Source of the DNA: Onchocerca lupi
Taxonomy: Eukaryota > Nematoda > Chromadorea > Rhabditida > Onchocercidae
Length of the DNA stretch: 64,000 nucleotides
Direction of reading: 5' to 3'
Assembly (NCBI GenBank): GCA_028564675.1
Contig: JAOVVO010000166.1
Span: forward strand, 62,001-126,000
Shown: positions 1 to 13,200 of the stretch, one piece after another
How positions within the stretch are numbered: the first letter of the stretch is position 1
Layout of the letters: each line of letters starts with the position of its first letter
Notes under the pieces: generated by a model
The model's input: the letters and a program-made list of their open reading frames with translations, nothing else
Databases searched by the model: none
What the model was told of the DNA's origin: nothing
Position numbers and translations under genes: made by a program

Positions 1-172
1 ATGGCAAAAATTTTATGAAATTTGACCGAAATTTCTAAAAAATTCAAATATTATTTTTTCAAAACAGCTACCTTTCCAATTTCTCTTCCATTTGCTCATA
101 AATGAGCTTTTCGATTTTAATGGCCAAAATTTCAATAGAAAATAAATATTTTGGTTTTTATCGATTCTGAAG

Positions 173-2303
173 GGGCTTCGTGTGCCAGTATCCAAAGCTC
201 GATACCGTACTATTGAATCATTGTTGGATGATTTGAATAGCAATATCTCGATGCCTTTTGGGGTACGTCATTTAACGACACCGCGTGGAAAAACGATGAT
301 CAAAAGTATTGATCAATTACAGCACAATGGACGGTTAGTTACAGTACTGATGGTAAAATACGATTATATTATTCCCCAGTTGAACAGTTACAGCAATATT
401 ATAACTCACATGATTGCAACAGGATTGGAGAAATTTTTAGAACTGACTAATGAGCAGTATAAACAGAAGAAAGTTTATTGGCTTATAATTTACGAAAATT
501 TGTCACTCCTTATTTTCAGTGTAATTATTTAAAAATAACTGTTATAACTGACAGTGATAAAGCAAAAGGCAATAATGCTTAAGAAGAATAATGCGCCTAA
601 TCATTTCAAATATGACAGTGTGACAACTATGAGTAAATATTTAAGTACACAAAGATGTTAGTAAAAATTCTAGCTATAAATGGGCAAGAGTTTTAGGATG
701 GAATTTAGCATGGATTAAAATTCATTGCGCAAAGCAATTACAAATGATAAGACAAATAGCTTATCATGATAAGATGTAATTGCCAGACTATTATGATAAA
801 TTCGAAATATATTATTGACAAAATCATTTCATTCATTCATTCCAAGGTCAATCTCATTTAATCTTGCTCTCCTAGTTGGATAACTTCATGCGTACATATC
901 ATTCCATTTGAATGATCATCAAATATGTGAAATATTCCGTCTATTTAACCGCTCACGTCACTTAATCTTTTTTTATCGATCATCAAGATCAATCAGTCGT
1001 TTTTACTGATGAATTTAAAACTTGTTTTAGATACATAGCATCATCTATCAAAACTCCACGACCACTAAATCTATCAATGGTCGAAAAAATACAGCGAATT
1101 CGCCAGGCCAATCGGGTACATGCGCCTTATTATTATCGCAATTGGTTTAATTGCCGGGAAGTTAGAATTTCAAAAAATGTTTAGCATTCGAAACTATTGC
1201 GCTCAAATCAAACTTAACAAAAAATTCCATTAATTAATTTTCCTTTTGCTTTTTTAAAATGTCATATTTTTAAAAATTGTTTTACAGCAAAACAAAAATG
1301 AACGCGCGAAAATACCACTAAAATTATCTTTAATCCCTGCAACTTCCAAGCAGGTTCGTTCCTTGTTCCATTATTTCTTTTTTCTAGCCAGTAATGATTT
1401 CTAATATTTGACAATTCAAATTTTAACTTAAATTTGCCCTTTAAAATTTCCAATCTTATAGAATAGCATTATTGGGAAAATCTTTAATGTGTTTTTTTTG
1501 AAGACACAAGGATAAAAATTATTTGTTTTTTAGTTCCCCATCATTTTAATTTATTTTGTTTTCCTAGCAACTCGACGTCGATTTTTTCTTAATTTTAAGG
1601 ACAAATGACAAATAGACTTATGTCCAGCTAATGAACTGATTCCATCCATTCTTACTGGAATGAAGCTGCTAATTGAGCATTAATCTTGAATTTAGATATC
1701 ATTTGTATTAAATGGGAAACCTTCGCGAATTTATCGAGCTCTATTGAATCCTTCTCGTAAACAAACTATAAAATCATTATTAGAGGAAATTTCGGAAGGT
1801 TTGCAGGTAATAAAAGACTTCATTATTTCAAAATTGTCCACTTTTTAATATTGTTCAATACTTATTGAAATATGTATCTGTTTAAAAAGGCATAGAACAT
1901 GTATTAATCTAAATCAGACTGCTTTAGACTAATATTTGCTAATGAAACGACACTTTTGTTAGTTTAGGATTAGAGAAAGTTGATGCGACATTTTTGCTAA
2001 TTCAGATTTGGAAAAGTTAAGGTATTGTGTTAAATTCTGCAATTCTCCGGAAGATTTTATCAAATGTATCGAAATTTTTGCAGCATGAGAATTTTTTTTA
2101 GATCGCAATTTTCAAGTTGTACACTTATTCTGGTAAAAGGATAATAAATATGGATCAAATTTTTTCACTAAATGAGGCTAGGCTGCTTGCTGTTCCAAGG
2201 AATGAACGACCTATATTTCGAGAAAATATGTTTCCAATGGCATCACCATTACCGCCGATTTCAAGAATGACGCCATCGAGTCTTTTAGGACAGTCTACTA
2301 GCG
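173..2303 (+). other. Tandem doublecortin domains within the first gene
   Basis: Domain 1 is coded by 173-333 and 1031-1160; the join at CG|A gives Arg, followed by YIASS and PRPLNLSMVEKIQ. Domain 2 is coded by 1696-1806 and 2102-2303, with NGKPSRIYRALLNPSRKQ and then FKLYTYSGKRIINMDQIF. The order (Arg-Tyr/Arg-Ala-Leu-Leu-Asn-Pro, a 'leucine-leucine-glutamate' helix, then K-L-Y-T-x-x-G-K-R) is the ordinary pattern of the DCX fold and of RP1-type tandem repeats. The downstream half of domain 2 is followed by Pro/Ser-rich sequence rather than a kinase domain, so this is not a DCLK/ZYG-8 kinase. Confidence 0.72.
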
Positions 2304-5300
2304 GTTGGTTAACTTTATATTAAATTAAGTTTGATAGTGCTAAATAAATAACACTTTTGCTAATTTTTAAATTTTCAATTCTCATTGCATAAAATACAAT
2401 TTTCAGTTTTGGTTTTAAGATGAGATTCTCGATTCAGCCGCTTTTCAGGCCACTTTCTTCTCCAGAAAGAATTCATTGTGACTAAAGCAAGTTATATTTC
2501 AGGAAAACAGGTAATGCAGACGGTCTATCGAGAGAACTCAATTGAACGACCTCAACGAATGGTTAACAACAATAAGATGATGCCCTTAACTTCGATGTCC
2601 CGTTTGAATAGACGAGAAAGCAACGATTCGAAGAGTGCATCATCGACAAACGAAACGAAGAAAAGTTCGCTCTACGAAGTTTTTTAAAATTTCTCTTCAA
2701 GTGAAAAATTGCATGGCATGTAAAATATTTAAAAACCATTAAATTTCAGTATCCCCGGAAGTCTCACAGCACTCTCCAGTCTTATCATCCCCGGAAAGAC
2801 CATCGGAGACAGGCGAGAAAAGAACAGAGCTTTGTAATGCTGAAGGCCAAGAAAACAATGAGCTTACAGTAAATGATATTCGAGACGAAGAATCATGCGG
2901 AACTAAATTAACGGAATCTGATAATGAAAAAGAAGCGGAAGAGGATAAAAAAGAAGAAAGAAATAACGATGAAAATGAAACAAATAGAACAGAAAGTGAA
3001 AAGGAAGAAGAAGAAGAAGCAGAGGAAGAAGAGTTGGTACAAAATAATGACGAAAGTCAGATTTCGGAAGAATTTTTTGATTGAACTTTCATTTAGAAAC
3101 AGTTTTAATTAATTGAATTTTCACTTTGAGGCACGTATAATTGATTGACCTTCCATTCTGAAGCAATTATAGTTGAAGAACATGAAGGAGTGGAAGAACA
3201 AAAGACAAAGAGCGCAGTAAAAGAAGTTCCGGAGCTGATGCTTGCAACACCTAATCATCAAGCATTTGATAACGATGATACAACGACCACATCTGCCGCT
3301 GAAGCTGATTTCTCGCTGAATGCAGAAGAAAACGGTCTGTTTGACAAGAATTCATGCAGCGGTTTGATTTGTTGACTTACGAGACTGTCATCATTGGTGA
3401 TCTGATCCAGAAAACACTCAGCACTGCTTTTCTTCCACAATTCATCGTTCTCCTCATGCAAACTAATCCATCGGATTCAGTTTAGCAATATCATACTTAC
3501 TTTTTTAGGGATGACATATACTGTTTCGGTAATTACTGGAAATCGTTGGGCGGCTGATACAGATCTCGATTTGTTTATCATTTTATATGGTGATTTGAAT
3601 AAAAGTGAAAAGCATCTACTCCGGCAAGACGTAAGCTAGTTTCGTGTATCTAGGATAAATCAGGGAGCTATTTGTTGGAAATTATAAGTAATATGCGATC
3701 AGTTAAAACTGGTCAGTTTACTTATTGGCTAACCAAATAAATGAATTAAAAACGAAAACCGATCAATAATATTAGTATTATAACACCAAAATTATACTAG
3801 CATGTTTAACAAATCATGAATAACAAGTATATCATTCATCATAAGTTGAGTATATTACTGATTCATGGTCTTTGAATTAATTGCTGATAAATTTGAATCA
3901 ATTTATTCAAAAAATTAATCGATGTTGTTATTTCTTAATATTAAGTCGATTCAGTTCTATTACATTGCTGAACAATTACAACGCCATGTTTTCAGTATAT
4001 AAATTGGTTGCAGAAAAATGAACCAAAATTTCAACAGAATAGAATGGATTCTTTTCACATTGAAACTGCGAAACTTGGCTTACTTCAAAAAATTCTGATC
4101 GGACATGATCGTATCGGCTACGGTACGTTTTTTCATCACAAGAATTAAACACGCTCCTTCGATTTAAAAAATAACTAATTAAATATTTCAACTTGAAATT
4201 TTAATAAATTCCAAAAATTTTGATGAAAGTAGAGAAATTTAGGAGCCGGAATATATATTGAACGTATTCTGGTCACTGAAAATACCGCTGATGGACGCCA
4301 ATATCTCTTCCAGTGTGCCAAATGGTTGGACAGTGGTCAAGTGGATGGAAAAATTGAACGGATACTGAAGACAACAGCTTTTTGCTATCTTACCACTATT
4401 TTACGCGATTCTACTTCTACAAGTAGTGTCCGCAATAAAGAATTAAAATCTAAGTTTAAAGGACTTCTGACTTGTTGATGAATCTTAATTTGTATCTTTC
4501 ATTAGTTAGCGTGATTTTATTGTAAATTAATGCTCTTTCAATATTAATTATTCCCTATAAACTTTTACAATATAATTTTGCTTGCGAGCAGTAACTGTGC
4601 AAAATACATAGACATATTTGGCGTGTAATCAGTGGCTAATGATAGAACGAAAGTCATCTGAAAAGATATTATCTATGTCTTGAGATATTTGCAGAAACGA
4701 GGAACTATTACTATTTTTTGCAGGTGGTCGCTGGGAGCTTATCCTGCATTCCGGCAAAAATGATGGTAGTGGTGCAACTACGTCAAATCTGAATATTGTA
4801 GGTTACGGTAATCAAGGTAGTTCAGTAACGACGAAAATTTATGATAATCGCATGGCAAAGGTGCCATCAGCATCACTTGTGCAAATAAGTTTTGATACTT
4901 CTTTTTTAACTTTCATTATAGCGATTGTGGAGATTCTTAAATGTAATCTTAGAAGAACATTGAGAATTCTCAAGTAATTAATTATCTTTACTTTCTTCTT
5001 ATTTCAAAAAATTACTCAGACAAAACAGTGTTCATTTGAGATTTCGCAAATTTTTAAAAGAAATTTATCTGCGTAATTTATAGGTGGATTTCGGTAAAAT
5101 TGGTGATCTGCTAAAGGTGAGAATTGAAATTGATGGAAATGGTGAAATACCGAATTACTATTTGAATTATGTTGAACTCAGAGATCTGGATACCGAAGAA
5201 CGCACGGTATCATATGTGAGAAAATGGCTGATGATAGATTGCGATGAGAAAAATGCGCAATCATTCCGAGAATTCCCGGTTTTTCGAGCAGCTTTTGAAC

Positions 5301-8300
5301 CTCTGAACGGTGATTTTCGGTTTTCTATATCAATCATTTAGAAAAATACAGTACATTAGTCTATTATGATGTGAAGGTAGAAATTTACGAGTCTTTCTGA
5401 AGATAACCTCAAACCATTTATCATTAGAAACACCAATTGCAATTAATTGTTTGAAAACTTATGTTCTTATTTTGCAGTACTCTCTTACGAAGGGAAAATT
5501 AAGCTAAGTTCACGAAAACAACGATTTCTAGAAAAATCTATCGCATATGTAAGAATATTTGGCGAAATCGGTGAGACAGGTTATTTTCCTGTTGATTTCA
5601 GATGTTCTTCGAACTTGAAGCAGGTGAATTTATTTTATTCTTCTAGTCAGGATATTTTTATTCGCTAAACAAAATTAAAGATTCAGATTCTGAAAAATTT
5701 CCAGTTTTGCAAAGTGATGAAAGATTTATCTACACACCGAGAAATTTCCGTTATTTTACTTTATCTTTAAGCAATGATTATTCATTATTTTCCTCCTATT
5801 TTTTTTATCAACACATTCGTCGACCTTTATTGTTCAGGAACTTTCATTCAAAGCTGAAGCTGTTTCTGTTGGACGTATACAAAGTACGCGATTGTATGTC
5901 AATATGAATGACATTGGTAAATTTATAATTTTAATTGTTTTAAAAATTTTCGGTCAAATTTGCTGAAAATTGCTCAACAGATTACATTAATCAAAATCTA
6001 GCATTTTTAAGGAAAAAAGAGTTTGATTTAAAAAATTGGTAAAATGCTGGTTTTCAATAAGAATCTCTTGATTTTTATAATCGATCTTCTATCATTTTCT
6101 CCTTATTCTGTTTCTATTGGATATTTTTTTCAAAAAAAAAAAGAAAAAAAAAAACTTAAATTTGATACCCACGCATCTCGAAACTTTCTAGGGAAAGAAA
6201 TATACGAGGGAATGGAAATGTTACAAAATATTTACGATCGACAGCACGTTACGAGCTTATCAGTGGCTAGTGATTGGATAGCTGAAAAAGTGATAGTACG
6301 TGAATCACATCACGCACCATACCGCTACGTAATGGCAGTCACGCGTGTAAAGACTATGGAAGAAGAAAATGAAGAAATCGAGGAGGATGATATATATAAC
6401 GATATTGGAGATGTTTTCGTAGAATTACTACTTTCTGGTAACTTTTTCTGAATATTCTAAAGATCTTCGCAAACGATCATTAATTTCTCAAATTTTGTAA
6501 AATTTTTTTAACGAAACATTCCAAAATTTAGAATCTAAGATTAATCAAATTTAACGACAGAAATGGAAGGCCTTTCGACCAAAACCAGTAAGAAAAAAGC
6601 TTTATCAAAAAAAAAATCTCAGTGGATTCTGTCGATGACAATTGGCAAAGGCAGTACTCTAATCCCAAGAGTAACACTTTGTACAGAAAATGCAAGTGCA
6701 GAGATGACGATTGTTACCACTACTCCCACCGATATGATTATTACTTTTCAGGTATATAGATTTTTATTTTTTGAATCATAGTGGATTCAGAAATGAAATC
6801 TCATTATCAGAGTTGGCCTAGAAAAATTTCTGATGGCAATCGAGTTCAGATTGAAATTCAGATTAATTGTTCTTGAAAACGGCAATTGACAGAATTTTAA
6901 TTATGACCAGGTTTCACCCTGCGAAATGCTTCTTCGTAAGATTCAAATTATTTTGGACATGACAGCTCCTTTCATTTGCCCACATTTTTTCTACTAAACA
7001 CTACTTCTATACGTATTTAAAATTTACCCAACTTTCTTCATCATTTTCAAAAGTTAATTCTACACCTTTTTTATGAAATCAAAATTTTCATAAATTAGAA
7101 AGAAGCAGATTTATCAACGATCACCAAAGTGAGAATCGGTGTTGATGATTCACAACGCCTCAACTCTATTCCAACAGATGATGTGAAAGTTGACGGGGAA
7201 AATATCATCGAAATACAGAAGGCTTGTGATTATTAAATATGTTATTTTATCGTTTTAAATTCAATGTTATAAACTTTCAACTATGAATTATACAAGTCTG
7301 AAAAATAAAAATTTATTTTAGATGAAGCTTTATGATTCTGAAAATGGTGATGAACTTCGATTTCCTGCAATAAATACAGTCCTTACATCGGATTCAGTTT
7401 ATGAATTTCCTGCCGTTTGGCCGGATATCCCACCCATTCCAAGTAAGTTGCTAATAAAGCTCTTGCTAACTCATGAAATTTGTTTGAATCACATGCAAAA
7501 TTCTTTTTAATTGATTTTTTTACTTCCCGAAATTTCTCAAAGCTTATGAATTTCGAAATTTGATTATTCTGACAATACAGGAATTCCTTAATTCTTTAGT
7601 CTAATATCAAATATTTATGATTTTTCCTTTATTTTAAGCTGATTTTAAAATGATAGAATTAAAAATCAAAGTTTTTTTTTTTTTTTTTTTTTGTTGCAGA
7701 CGTTGTTTATACAGTCACTATAAATTCTGGTGAATCAAGTGCAGATTTCGACGTTTATTTAGCATTAAACGGAACAAGAGGTGATACAGGTTTTCGGAAA
7801 TTAATTAATAACGACAATGATCCGTTTCAAGAGAAGAAAGTTTGTTAAATTTAATTTTAGAACTGTTCAGTCATTTGTTTCCTTATTTAATCAATTAATT
7901 GCATTGGAACATTCATTATTTTCAAAGTCAACTGATTTATTTAATAATTTGCAGACGAGCATATTTGAAATAGAAGCTGTTTCTATTGGTGAACCTCTAA
8001 GCGCCGCGATCACAGTAAAGAATGAAAACGTAAGCTTCACGTTTCTTTCAATTTATATTTCTAAATCTTACCAATCCAGACTTGGCACAGACATGTTTTT
8101 GATGTTCTGGAATGATGCAAATACACGCAATACACGTAGTATAACAGATTACATTTCCCTATTTTCGGCTGCTACTTTATTTTATATATGTTTTATTCGT
8201 GAAGACTACTATGTGTCTCATTTTTCCTTCCATATATTACTAAATCAAATCGTTATTTTCATTCATTTGCTTTCTCTATTTTTGGGCTTCGATTTTTTGT

Positions 8301-8991
8301 TTTCTTCAATCTTCTTGGCTTAATTAAATTTTCTGGATGCCTATTTTTATGTCTTATTATTTTCATTCTCAGAAATCAATGGATGGCAAAATCGGTTTAT
8401 AGTAATTTCAGACAATGATTTCAAAATTTAATGAGAAAAAAGATGAAGGCTTTGTTGTAGACAATATAAAGTAAACTGATTATGTTAATGCTTTGAATCT
8501 TATATTCGACTTTAGTCAGGATTCCTAAAATTCAACATCAGCTCAACTGGAAATTGTGATTGCATTTCATTTTTTGTTGGATTACAGAAAGATGCTTTAC
8601 TGGTTAAAAAAATTAACATTTCGCTAACTTCTTTGTAAAATTGCCATTTTAGCACAGCTTAAAATGGAAATGCGAACAAGTGCATATGCTTGACAGTGAA
8701 ACAAATCTTTCCTATGTATTCAAATTTAACGAGTGAGTTCTTTCCATCTCCATTACTTAAGAGAACATGAAATTTGCTTCATTTACGTAGAAGACTTACT
8801 GCACAATGCGAAGTTCTTTTATATAGTAGAAAAAGGTCCGAAGGAAGAAACAAAAATTGAAAATTCAAGACACATTTCTAATTTCTGTTTCATCATACAT
8901 TCAAATAGCCTTCATCTCCACTTTCAGGATATTTACGGAGAAAGTAAAGAGTCAACAAGTAAGTGCTTCTCGATTGACAAACGCCTTATGA
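173..8991 (+). CDS. DCX + multi-PLAT (RP1/LOXHD1-like) protein, 5' end outside window
   Basis: Multi-exon gene, open at its 5' end. Exons I can phase: 173-333, 1031-1160, 1696-1806, 2102-2303, 2503-2664, 2750-3055, 3173-3361, 3509-3630, 4014-4122, 4243-4422, 4724-4878, 5084-5309, 5478-5623, 5838-5916, 6192-6437, 6561-6751, 7099-7188, 7322-7442, 7700-7839, 7955-8029, 8653-8732, 8928-8991 (stop TGA). The first two exons hold a doublecortin domain (MPFGVRHLTTPRG, then PRPLNL). Exons 3-4 hold a second one (RIYRALLNPSRK, KLYTYSGKRI). Exons 5-7 form a Ser-rich then Glu/Lys-rich linker. From 3509 on come about five PLAT/LH2 repeats (YTVSVITG, LDLFIILYG; LRDLDTEERTVSY; DVYLALNGTRGDTGF; FEIEAVSIGE). 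DCX domains bind microtubules, and PLAT domains bind lipid or protein partners at membranes, so a ciliary or cortical scaffold role is inferred. Weak joins, where the donor was chosen by phase rather than consensus, are 2664, 3055 and 7188. The gene could also splice on at 8958 instead of stopping at 8991. Confidence 0.8.
3509..8991 (+). other. Five consecutive PLAT/LH2-type repeats
   Basis: Approximate repeats by exon: PLAT1 3509-4422, PLAT2 4724-5309, PLAT3 5478-6437, PLAT4 6561-7442, PLAT5 7700-8991. Recurrent marks are a start strand (YTVSV, WELILHSG, YTVTINSG), an 'L-Y-G-x-x-G-D/E-T-G' turn (IFGEIGETG, LNGTRGDTG), a 'L-G-x-L-x-K-I' strand (KLGLLQKILIGHD, KIGDLLKVRIEIDG) and a 'V-x-V-x-D-x-x-T' strand with Phe/Trp ends (WKCEQVHMLDSET). 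Several repeats are diverged. PLAT3 carries an acidic insertion near 6360-6400 (EEENEEIEEDD). PLAT arrays of this kind are the hallmark of LOXHD1, a hair-cell stereocilia protein in vertebrates; the family placement here rests on motif reading only. Confidence 0.68.
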
Positions 8992-9513
8992 AAATGGTAC
9001 ATATGCGTATTTCTCTGCTCATAAGTGTAGCATAGCTCAAGACTTATTAATCTTAGAATAATTAATGTGCCTGAATTTTGCTCTATCCTCATTGATTCGG
9101 AAATTTTGGCAATTTATCATTTTCATGTTTTTTGCTAAAATCGATATTGCATTTTCCTGAAAAATAGACAGATAAACAAATTGATATTTTAAACATTATG
9201 CATTTATTGTTGCTATTAGTATCTAATGGAACATAAGTGGCGGTGATATGCAGCTAATCCTGAAAATAATATTTGCTCATAAGAATTTGATCACTGATTA
9301 AGTTAATTCTCCTGAACAATACATTTAAGCACTCAGTTTTTGGGAGATCAGAATAAAACTTTAAATCATTGGTCCCTATGACACGAGAAAAATAAGTGCA
9401 GCACATGAAAATTTAATTTAAAGATAATTCGGTCTCTTTCCATGTTATTGATCTTGAAGGTGAAGTTTGGATAATTTGAACTATTTGGATTTATATTAAA
9501 ATTCTATGCTTCA

Positions 9514-9805
9514 GTTTGATGCAAAACTATATGAAAAACTGCTTGAAATTACTAATTTTTTAATTAGTGGTACAATAGTCAAGGAATCAGTTGACATTAA
9601 AAAGCATAGCACAAATGTTAACAAGTTGATAAGTGACAGAAATTATCGGTGCCTTATTTTTCCAATGAAAAATGCAAAGCAATATGTCACTTTCTATTTG
9701 AAAAGGAATCATTTGCTATTATTGGTTGCAACGCAAAATGTCAAAAAAATCAAAGCAATGCTTCTCGTAAGAGTAGTTTTTGTGAAAGAGACATTTCCTG
9801 TTTGA
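9514..9805 (+). other. Open stretch downstream of the PLAT gene, possible extra exon
   Basis: A cttcag splice-acceptor-like site at about 9508-9513 opens a reading frame that runs to a TGA at 9803-9805 (begins FDAKLYEKLLEITNFL). A second frame, open from about 9649 to 9957, overlaps it and is Cys-rich. A donor at 8958 (CAA|GTAAGT) is in phase with the first frame, so the PLAT gene could continue here instead of stopping at 8991. I recognise no domain in either frame, and base composition is like the surrounding non-coding DNA. Confidence 0.2.
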
Positions 9806-10109
9806 AAAAAAAGAATTTTTCGGTAGATGGAAAAGTCATGAACAAACAATTGCCCGAGAACATTCAAGTAACTTTATCACTGGATATTTTTACCTTTGTC
9901 ATTCGTAGAAATGAATACTGCTCCTTGATTACTGCTTGTTGTGTCGATTCGAGTTAATCGTTGCAGTCGTCGTTGTAGAGAACTGTTGTAAAAAGCTCTC
10001 GGTAGAAAATTTAGAAAAAGCTGATGCTCGCTGGAAAAAGAAGTGATTCTGCTCGAAATCCGAACCTCTTAAATCCTTTCGGGGCTCCTTCTTTTCTCAT
10101 GATTTCTAA

Positions 10110-10280
10110 CGTGTCGCTTCTTGATTGGCTGGCCTCACTTTGTTTATTCGTTAATCGGAGCGTTTTGGCGGTAAAAATGTTTGTCATTTTGATGGGAAAC
10201 ATGTCTATCCTTTTTTTTTTTAATAAACATGTTTCTTCTTTTGTTGGTGAACATGTTTACCGTTTTAGCGGGAAATAACG
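10110..10280 (+). repeat. Helitron-related fragment (5' ORF region of the 39-43 kb element)
   Basis: About 10148-10185 (GGAGCGTTTTGGCGGTAAAA core) closely matches the reverse complement of about 42830-42870 inside the Helitron-like element, where the core reads GGAGCGTTTTGGTGGTAAAC. The flanks match more weakly. Downstream, three AACATG-type words recur (near 10198, 10227 and 10249) around a poly-T tract. The fragment is therefore a short, inverted, decayed relative of that element rather than a gene. The 10024-10278 and 10144-10437 open frames on the two strands fall across it and I do not call them genes. Confidence 0.5.
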
Positions 10281-13200
10281 AGCTAAAATTCTTTTTGATA
10301 TGACAGTTTGTGAATTTTATACGAAGGTTTGACTCACACAAGGTTTTTTTCGAATTATAGTTGAGATTTCTTACAATGATGAGTTGGAACAAGACACTGG
10401 GTGAAATGTATGCAAGACTTAAATCAGATCTGTGCAAGTCTCAAATCTTTCTGTTATTAATTGTGATTATGATTTCACTTTTTGTTTTGAATTCGGATGG
10501 TTTTAAAAATTCTATAACGATTCACCATAGAATTCACTTAAAGCTTTCGCGTGGCTTAAAATTGGAATGGATAATGAATCCCCTAAAAAAGCAAACCCAA
10601 GCATAAGCAACTAAAGATATTTTTTTTTTTTGAAGGATTTCTGGATATTTATTGTGAAAATTTCGAAGAAATAAGGACAGAAATTCAAGATCAGATTCTA
10701 AATAAATCAAACTGATAAAATGCAGGATTATACAAGAACTAGGAGTTTAGATTAATGGTTTCCGAAACTTTTCTTACTATGACCTCGAAAGTCATGAAAG
10801 CATTTCTACCCAAAAATCACTGGTAAAGGATGGAAATGTTTAATGATCATAAAAGCGAAATCATTAAAGCCTCAGCATAATGATGAATGTAATAGCCAAG
10901 AAATATTAGCAGTAGTTAAGAAATTAGTGTTCATTCGTGTAATGCAGTATTGCATTTATGTAATATAGTAATCTTGTTATTATAAATACTAATTATGCTA
11001 ATCATTAGCTTTGTATTCATTTACGATAATTATATCATAATGATAATGATGAGATTTTTATTCAAAAGGCGACAAATCGTTTTTATTTCTGTAACTCCGA
11101 ATTTATCGTTTTTCATTTACACGTCATGTTCTATGCAAGTTAAATTAAATAACAATTACTTCTATTAATCTTTCTGGTTCTATTTATAAGTTGATTTATT
11201 GAAAGAAGCCATTTGGATACATTCTCGAAGAACTGGACGGATACGAAAGAGCCCTTCGTCATAAATTCTTCCTCTATCTGAGATGTGAATGTGAGAACAA
11301 AAAGTGTCAATTAGAGAATTAATTATAAATTATTCGATTTTTTTCAATTCTATTCAAAAAGCGTAAATTTTGAGTTTAAAATTGGCTTATTCAACATGAT
11401 CTGTGAATAATAACAGATAGACAAGCAGAATTGAAGAACGCGAATAAAATACCGATAAATTAGCATTCAGAGATATTTTAAATTTTAGACTCTTTCCTAG
11501 CTTTAAAGTGGCTAAATTATGAAAGAATTATTCGTCTTAAATGGTCAAGATAAAGGAAAGAGAAAAAAGAAAAACGAAAAGACTTTTCAAAAAAACAAAA
11601 GGACAAATTTAAATGCACTTATTTATTCTTTTTAACTCGATGCTTTCGTTGTTAAAATTTATTAGCCTATGCTTGAAATCACACTGATATGTGAGGGCAA
11701 AGCACTTTTTCTTAGCATTTGAATATGTCGTGATTGGCATTACTGGAAATACTTTATCACTCTTTGAACCAATAACTGATTTAATTTCGTTTGCAAGAGT
11801 TTCAGTAATATTTCATTTTTACTTGATTGGATTATCTGTAAATTATAAAATACTGATGGCTTTTGGAATGCCACTGTTTCTTTTATAAGATTTTATTTAA
11901 AAAAAAAAAGCAAATCCATAAAAAGTGAATAAAGTTACTATTTTCACTTTTAGACATTGATTTCAGAGATTTTTGGCATTGTTTATAGGAATGCCTCGCG
12001 ATTTTTGACATTAATTACAGGATTGCCTCAGTAATTTCAATTTTTGAAATTTTAAATCTGGAAAATCTCAATCCAATATTAGACTTTTTGTTTTACTGTG
12101 TTCATCTTTTGCTATGTGTTTGCTTCTGGTTTCTGGCTTACAAATAAATATATCTTTTTCCATGTATTATATCTATAACAAAGTATATTAATGGAAATCG
12201 CAGCATGAATATAAACAAATTTGTCCATTTGTCCTTACGATTATTCACTTCAGTCGTAATATGTAATTTTTATCACAATAGCAACAGTAATAATACTAAT
12301 AAATTTGCAATTGATTAACAAACTTTATTGATCAAACTAACAGATCATACGATAGATCATTTTCACTAATTCTGCAGATTGATTTTCCAATTCATCAGTA
12401 AACTAACTCTGCTGGAATATCACGGCCAGATTCTCAAAAACAATGGACAAGTGTGACACTGAAGAGAGCCTAGCGATAAATATGACACGTCATGCAAATG
12501 CAAATTATCTTTTTTTTCGTATATCACATATCGTCTTATCAGAGTTGTGTATAGGTGTCTTCCATGCATATGTGTGTGTGTTTGTCTGTCTGTCTGTTTC
12601 AAGCTTTGGCATTTTGTTAAATCACATCCAATAATTGACTTGGCTAACTGGGCTCAGTAGACTATCGAATGGAATATTGTGTAGAATAATGGCCTCAGGC
12701 AGCGTTCTCTAACCACCCACCCGTAGGCACGTCATCTCATAAGTTTTTAGTTTTGGCAAGCCTAAGCTTACTAGATGTCTTTTCTCTTGGCTTCACTTAA
12801 ATGCCATTCCTTTTTGCTTGCACATTTCATTCTTTTCTACATTTTATGTTCACTCCGGTCTTATCGTATTTGTCATTTTGTTTGGAGTCATGTGATATAC
12901 TATCAAGTTGCATTATTGAATTTAATTTCTCTTTTAATTGTAAATATTTATGACCAACTCTATCATTTACTATTTGTTCTATCTGTCTGCTTGATAATTC
13001 AAGTTGTAGGAAAAGTTTGATACAAAGAGATATCTTCTTTGCTCTACGAATGAATGCATGAAATTTTACTAATTTTAAAACTTTCATCGATGGAATCCTC
13101 AAGTTCGTTTGTATTCTCCTTTTCTAATCTACAAATTACTATAGCAGTTTTGCCCCTAATGATCACAGTTGATAAATTAAAACTTGCCTTAGCTGTAGCA

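Noticed and set aside
5707..5907. Open frame in the PLAT3 region, considered as an extra exon
   Set aside because: Splicing 5623 directly to 5838 keeps phase 0 and gives a continuous PLAT strand (LKQ-ELSFKAEAVSVGRI); inclusion breaks the frame.
6044..6191. N-terminal extension of the 6044-6451 frame
   Set aside because: It crosses a poly-A tract and an intron acceptor (ttctag at 6186-6191); only 6192-6437 fits the exon phase.
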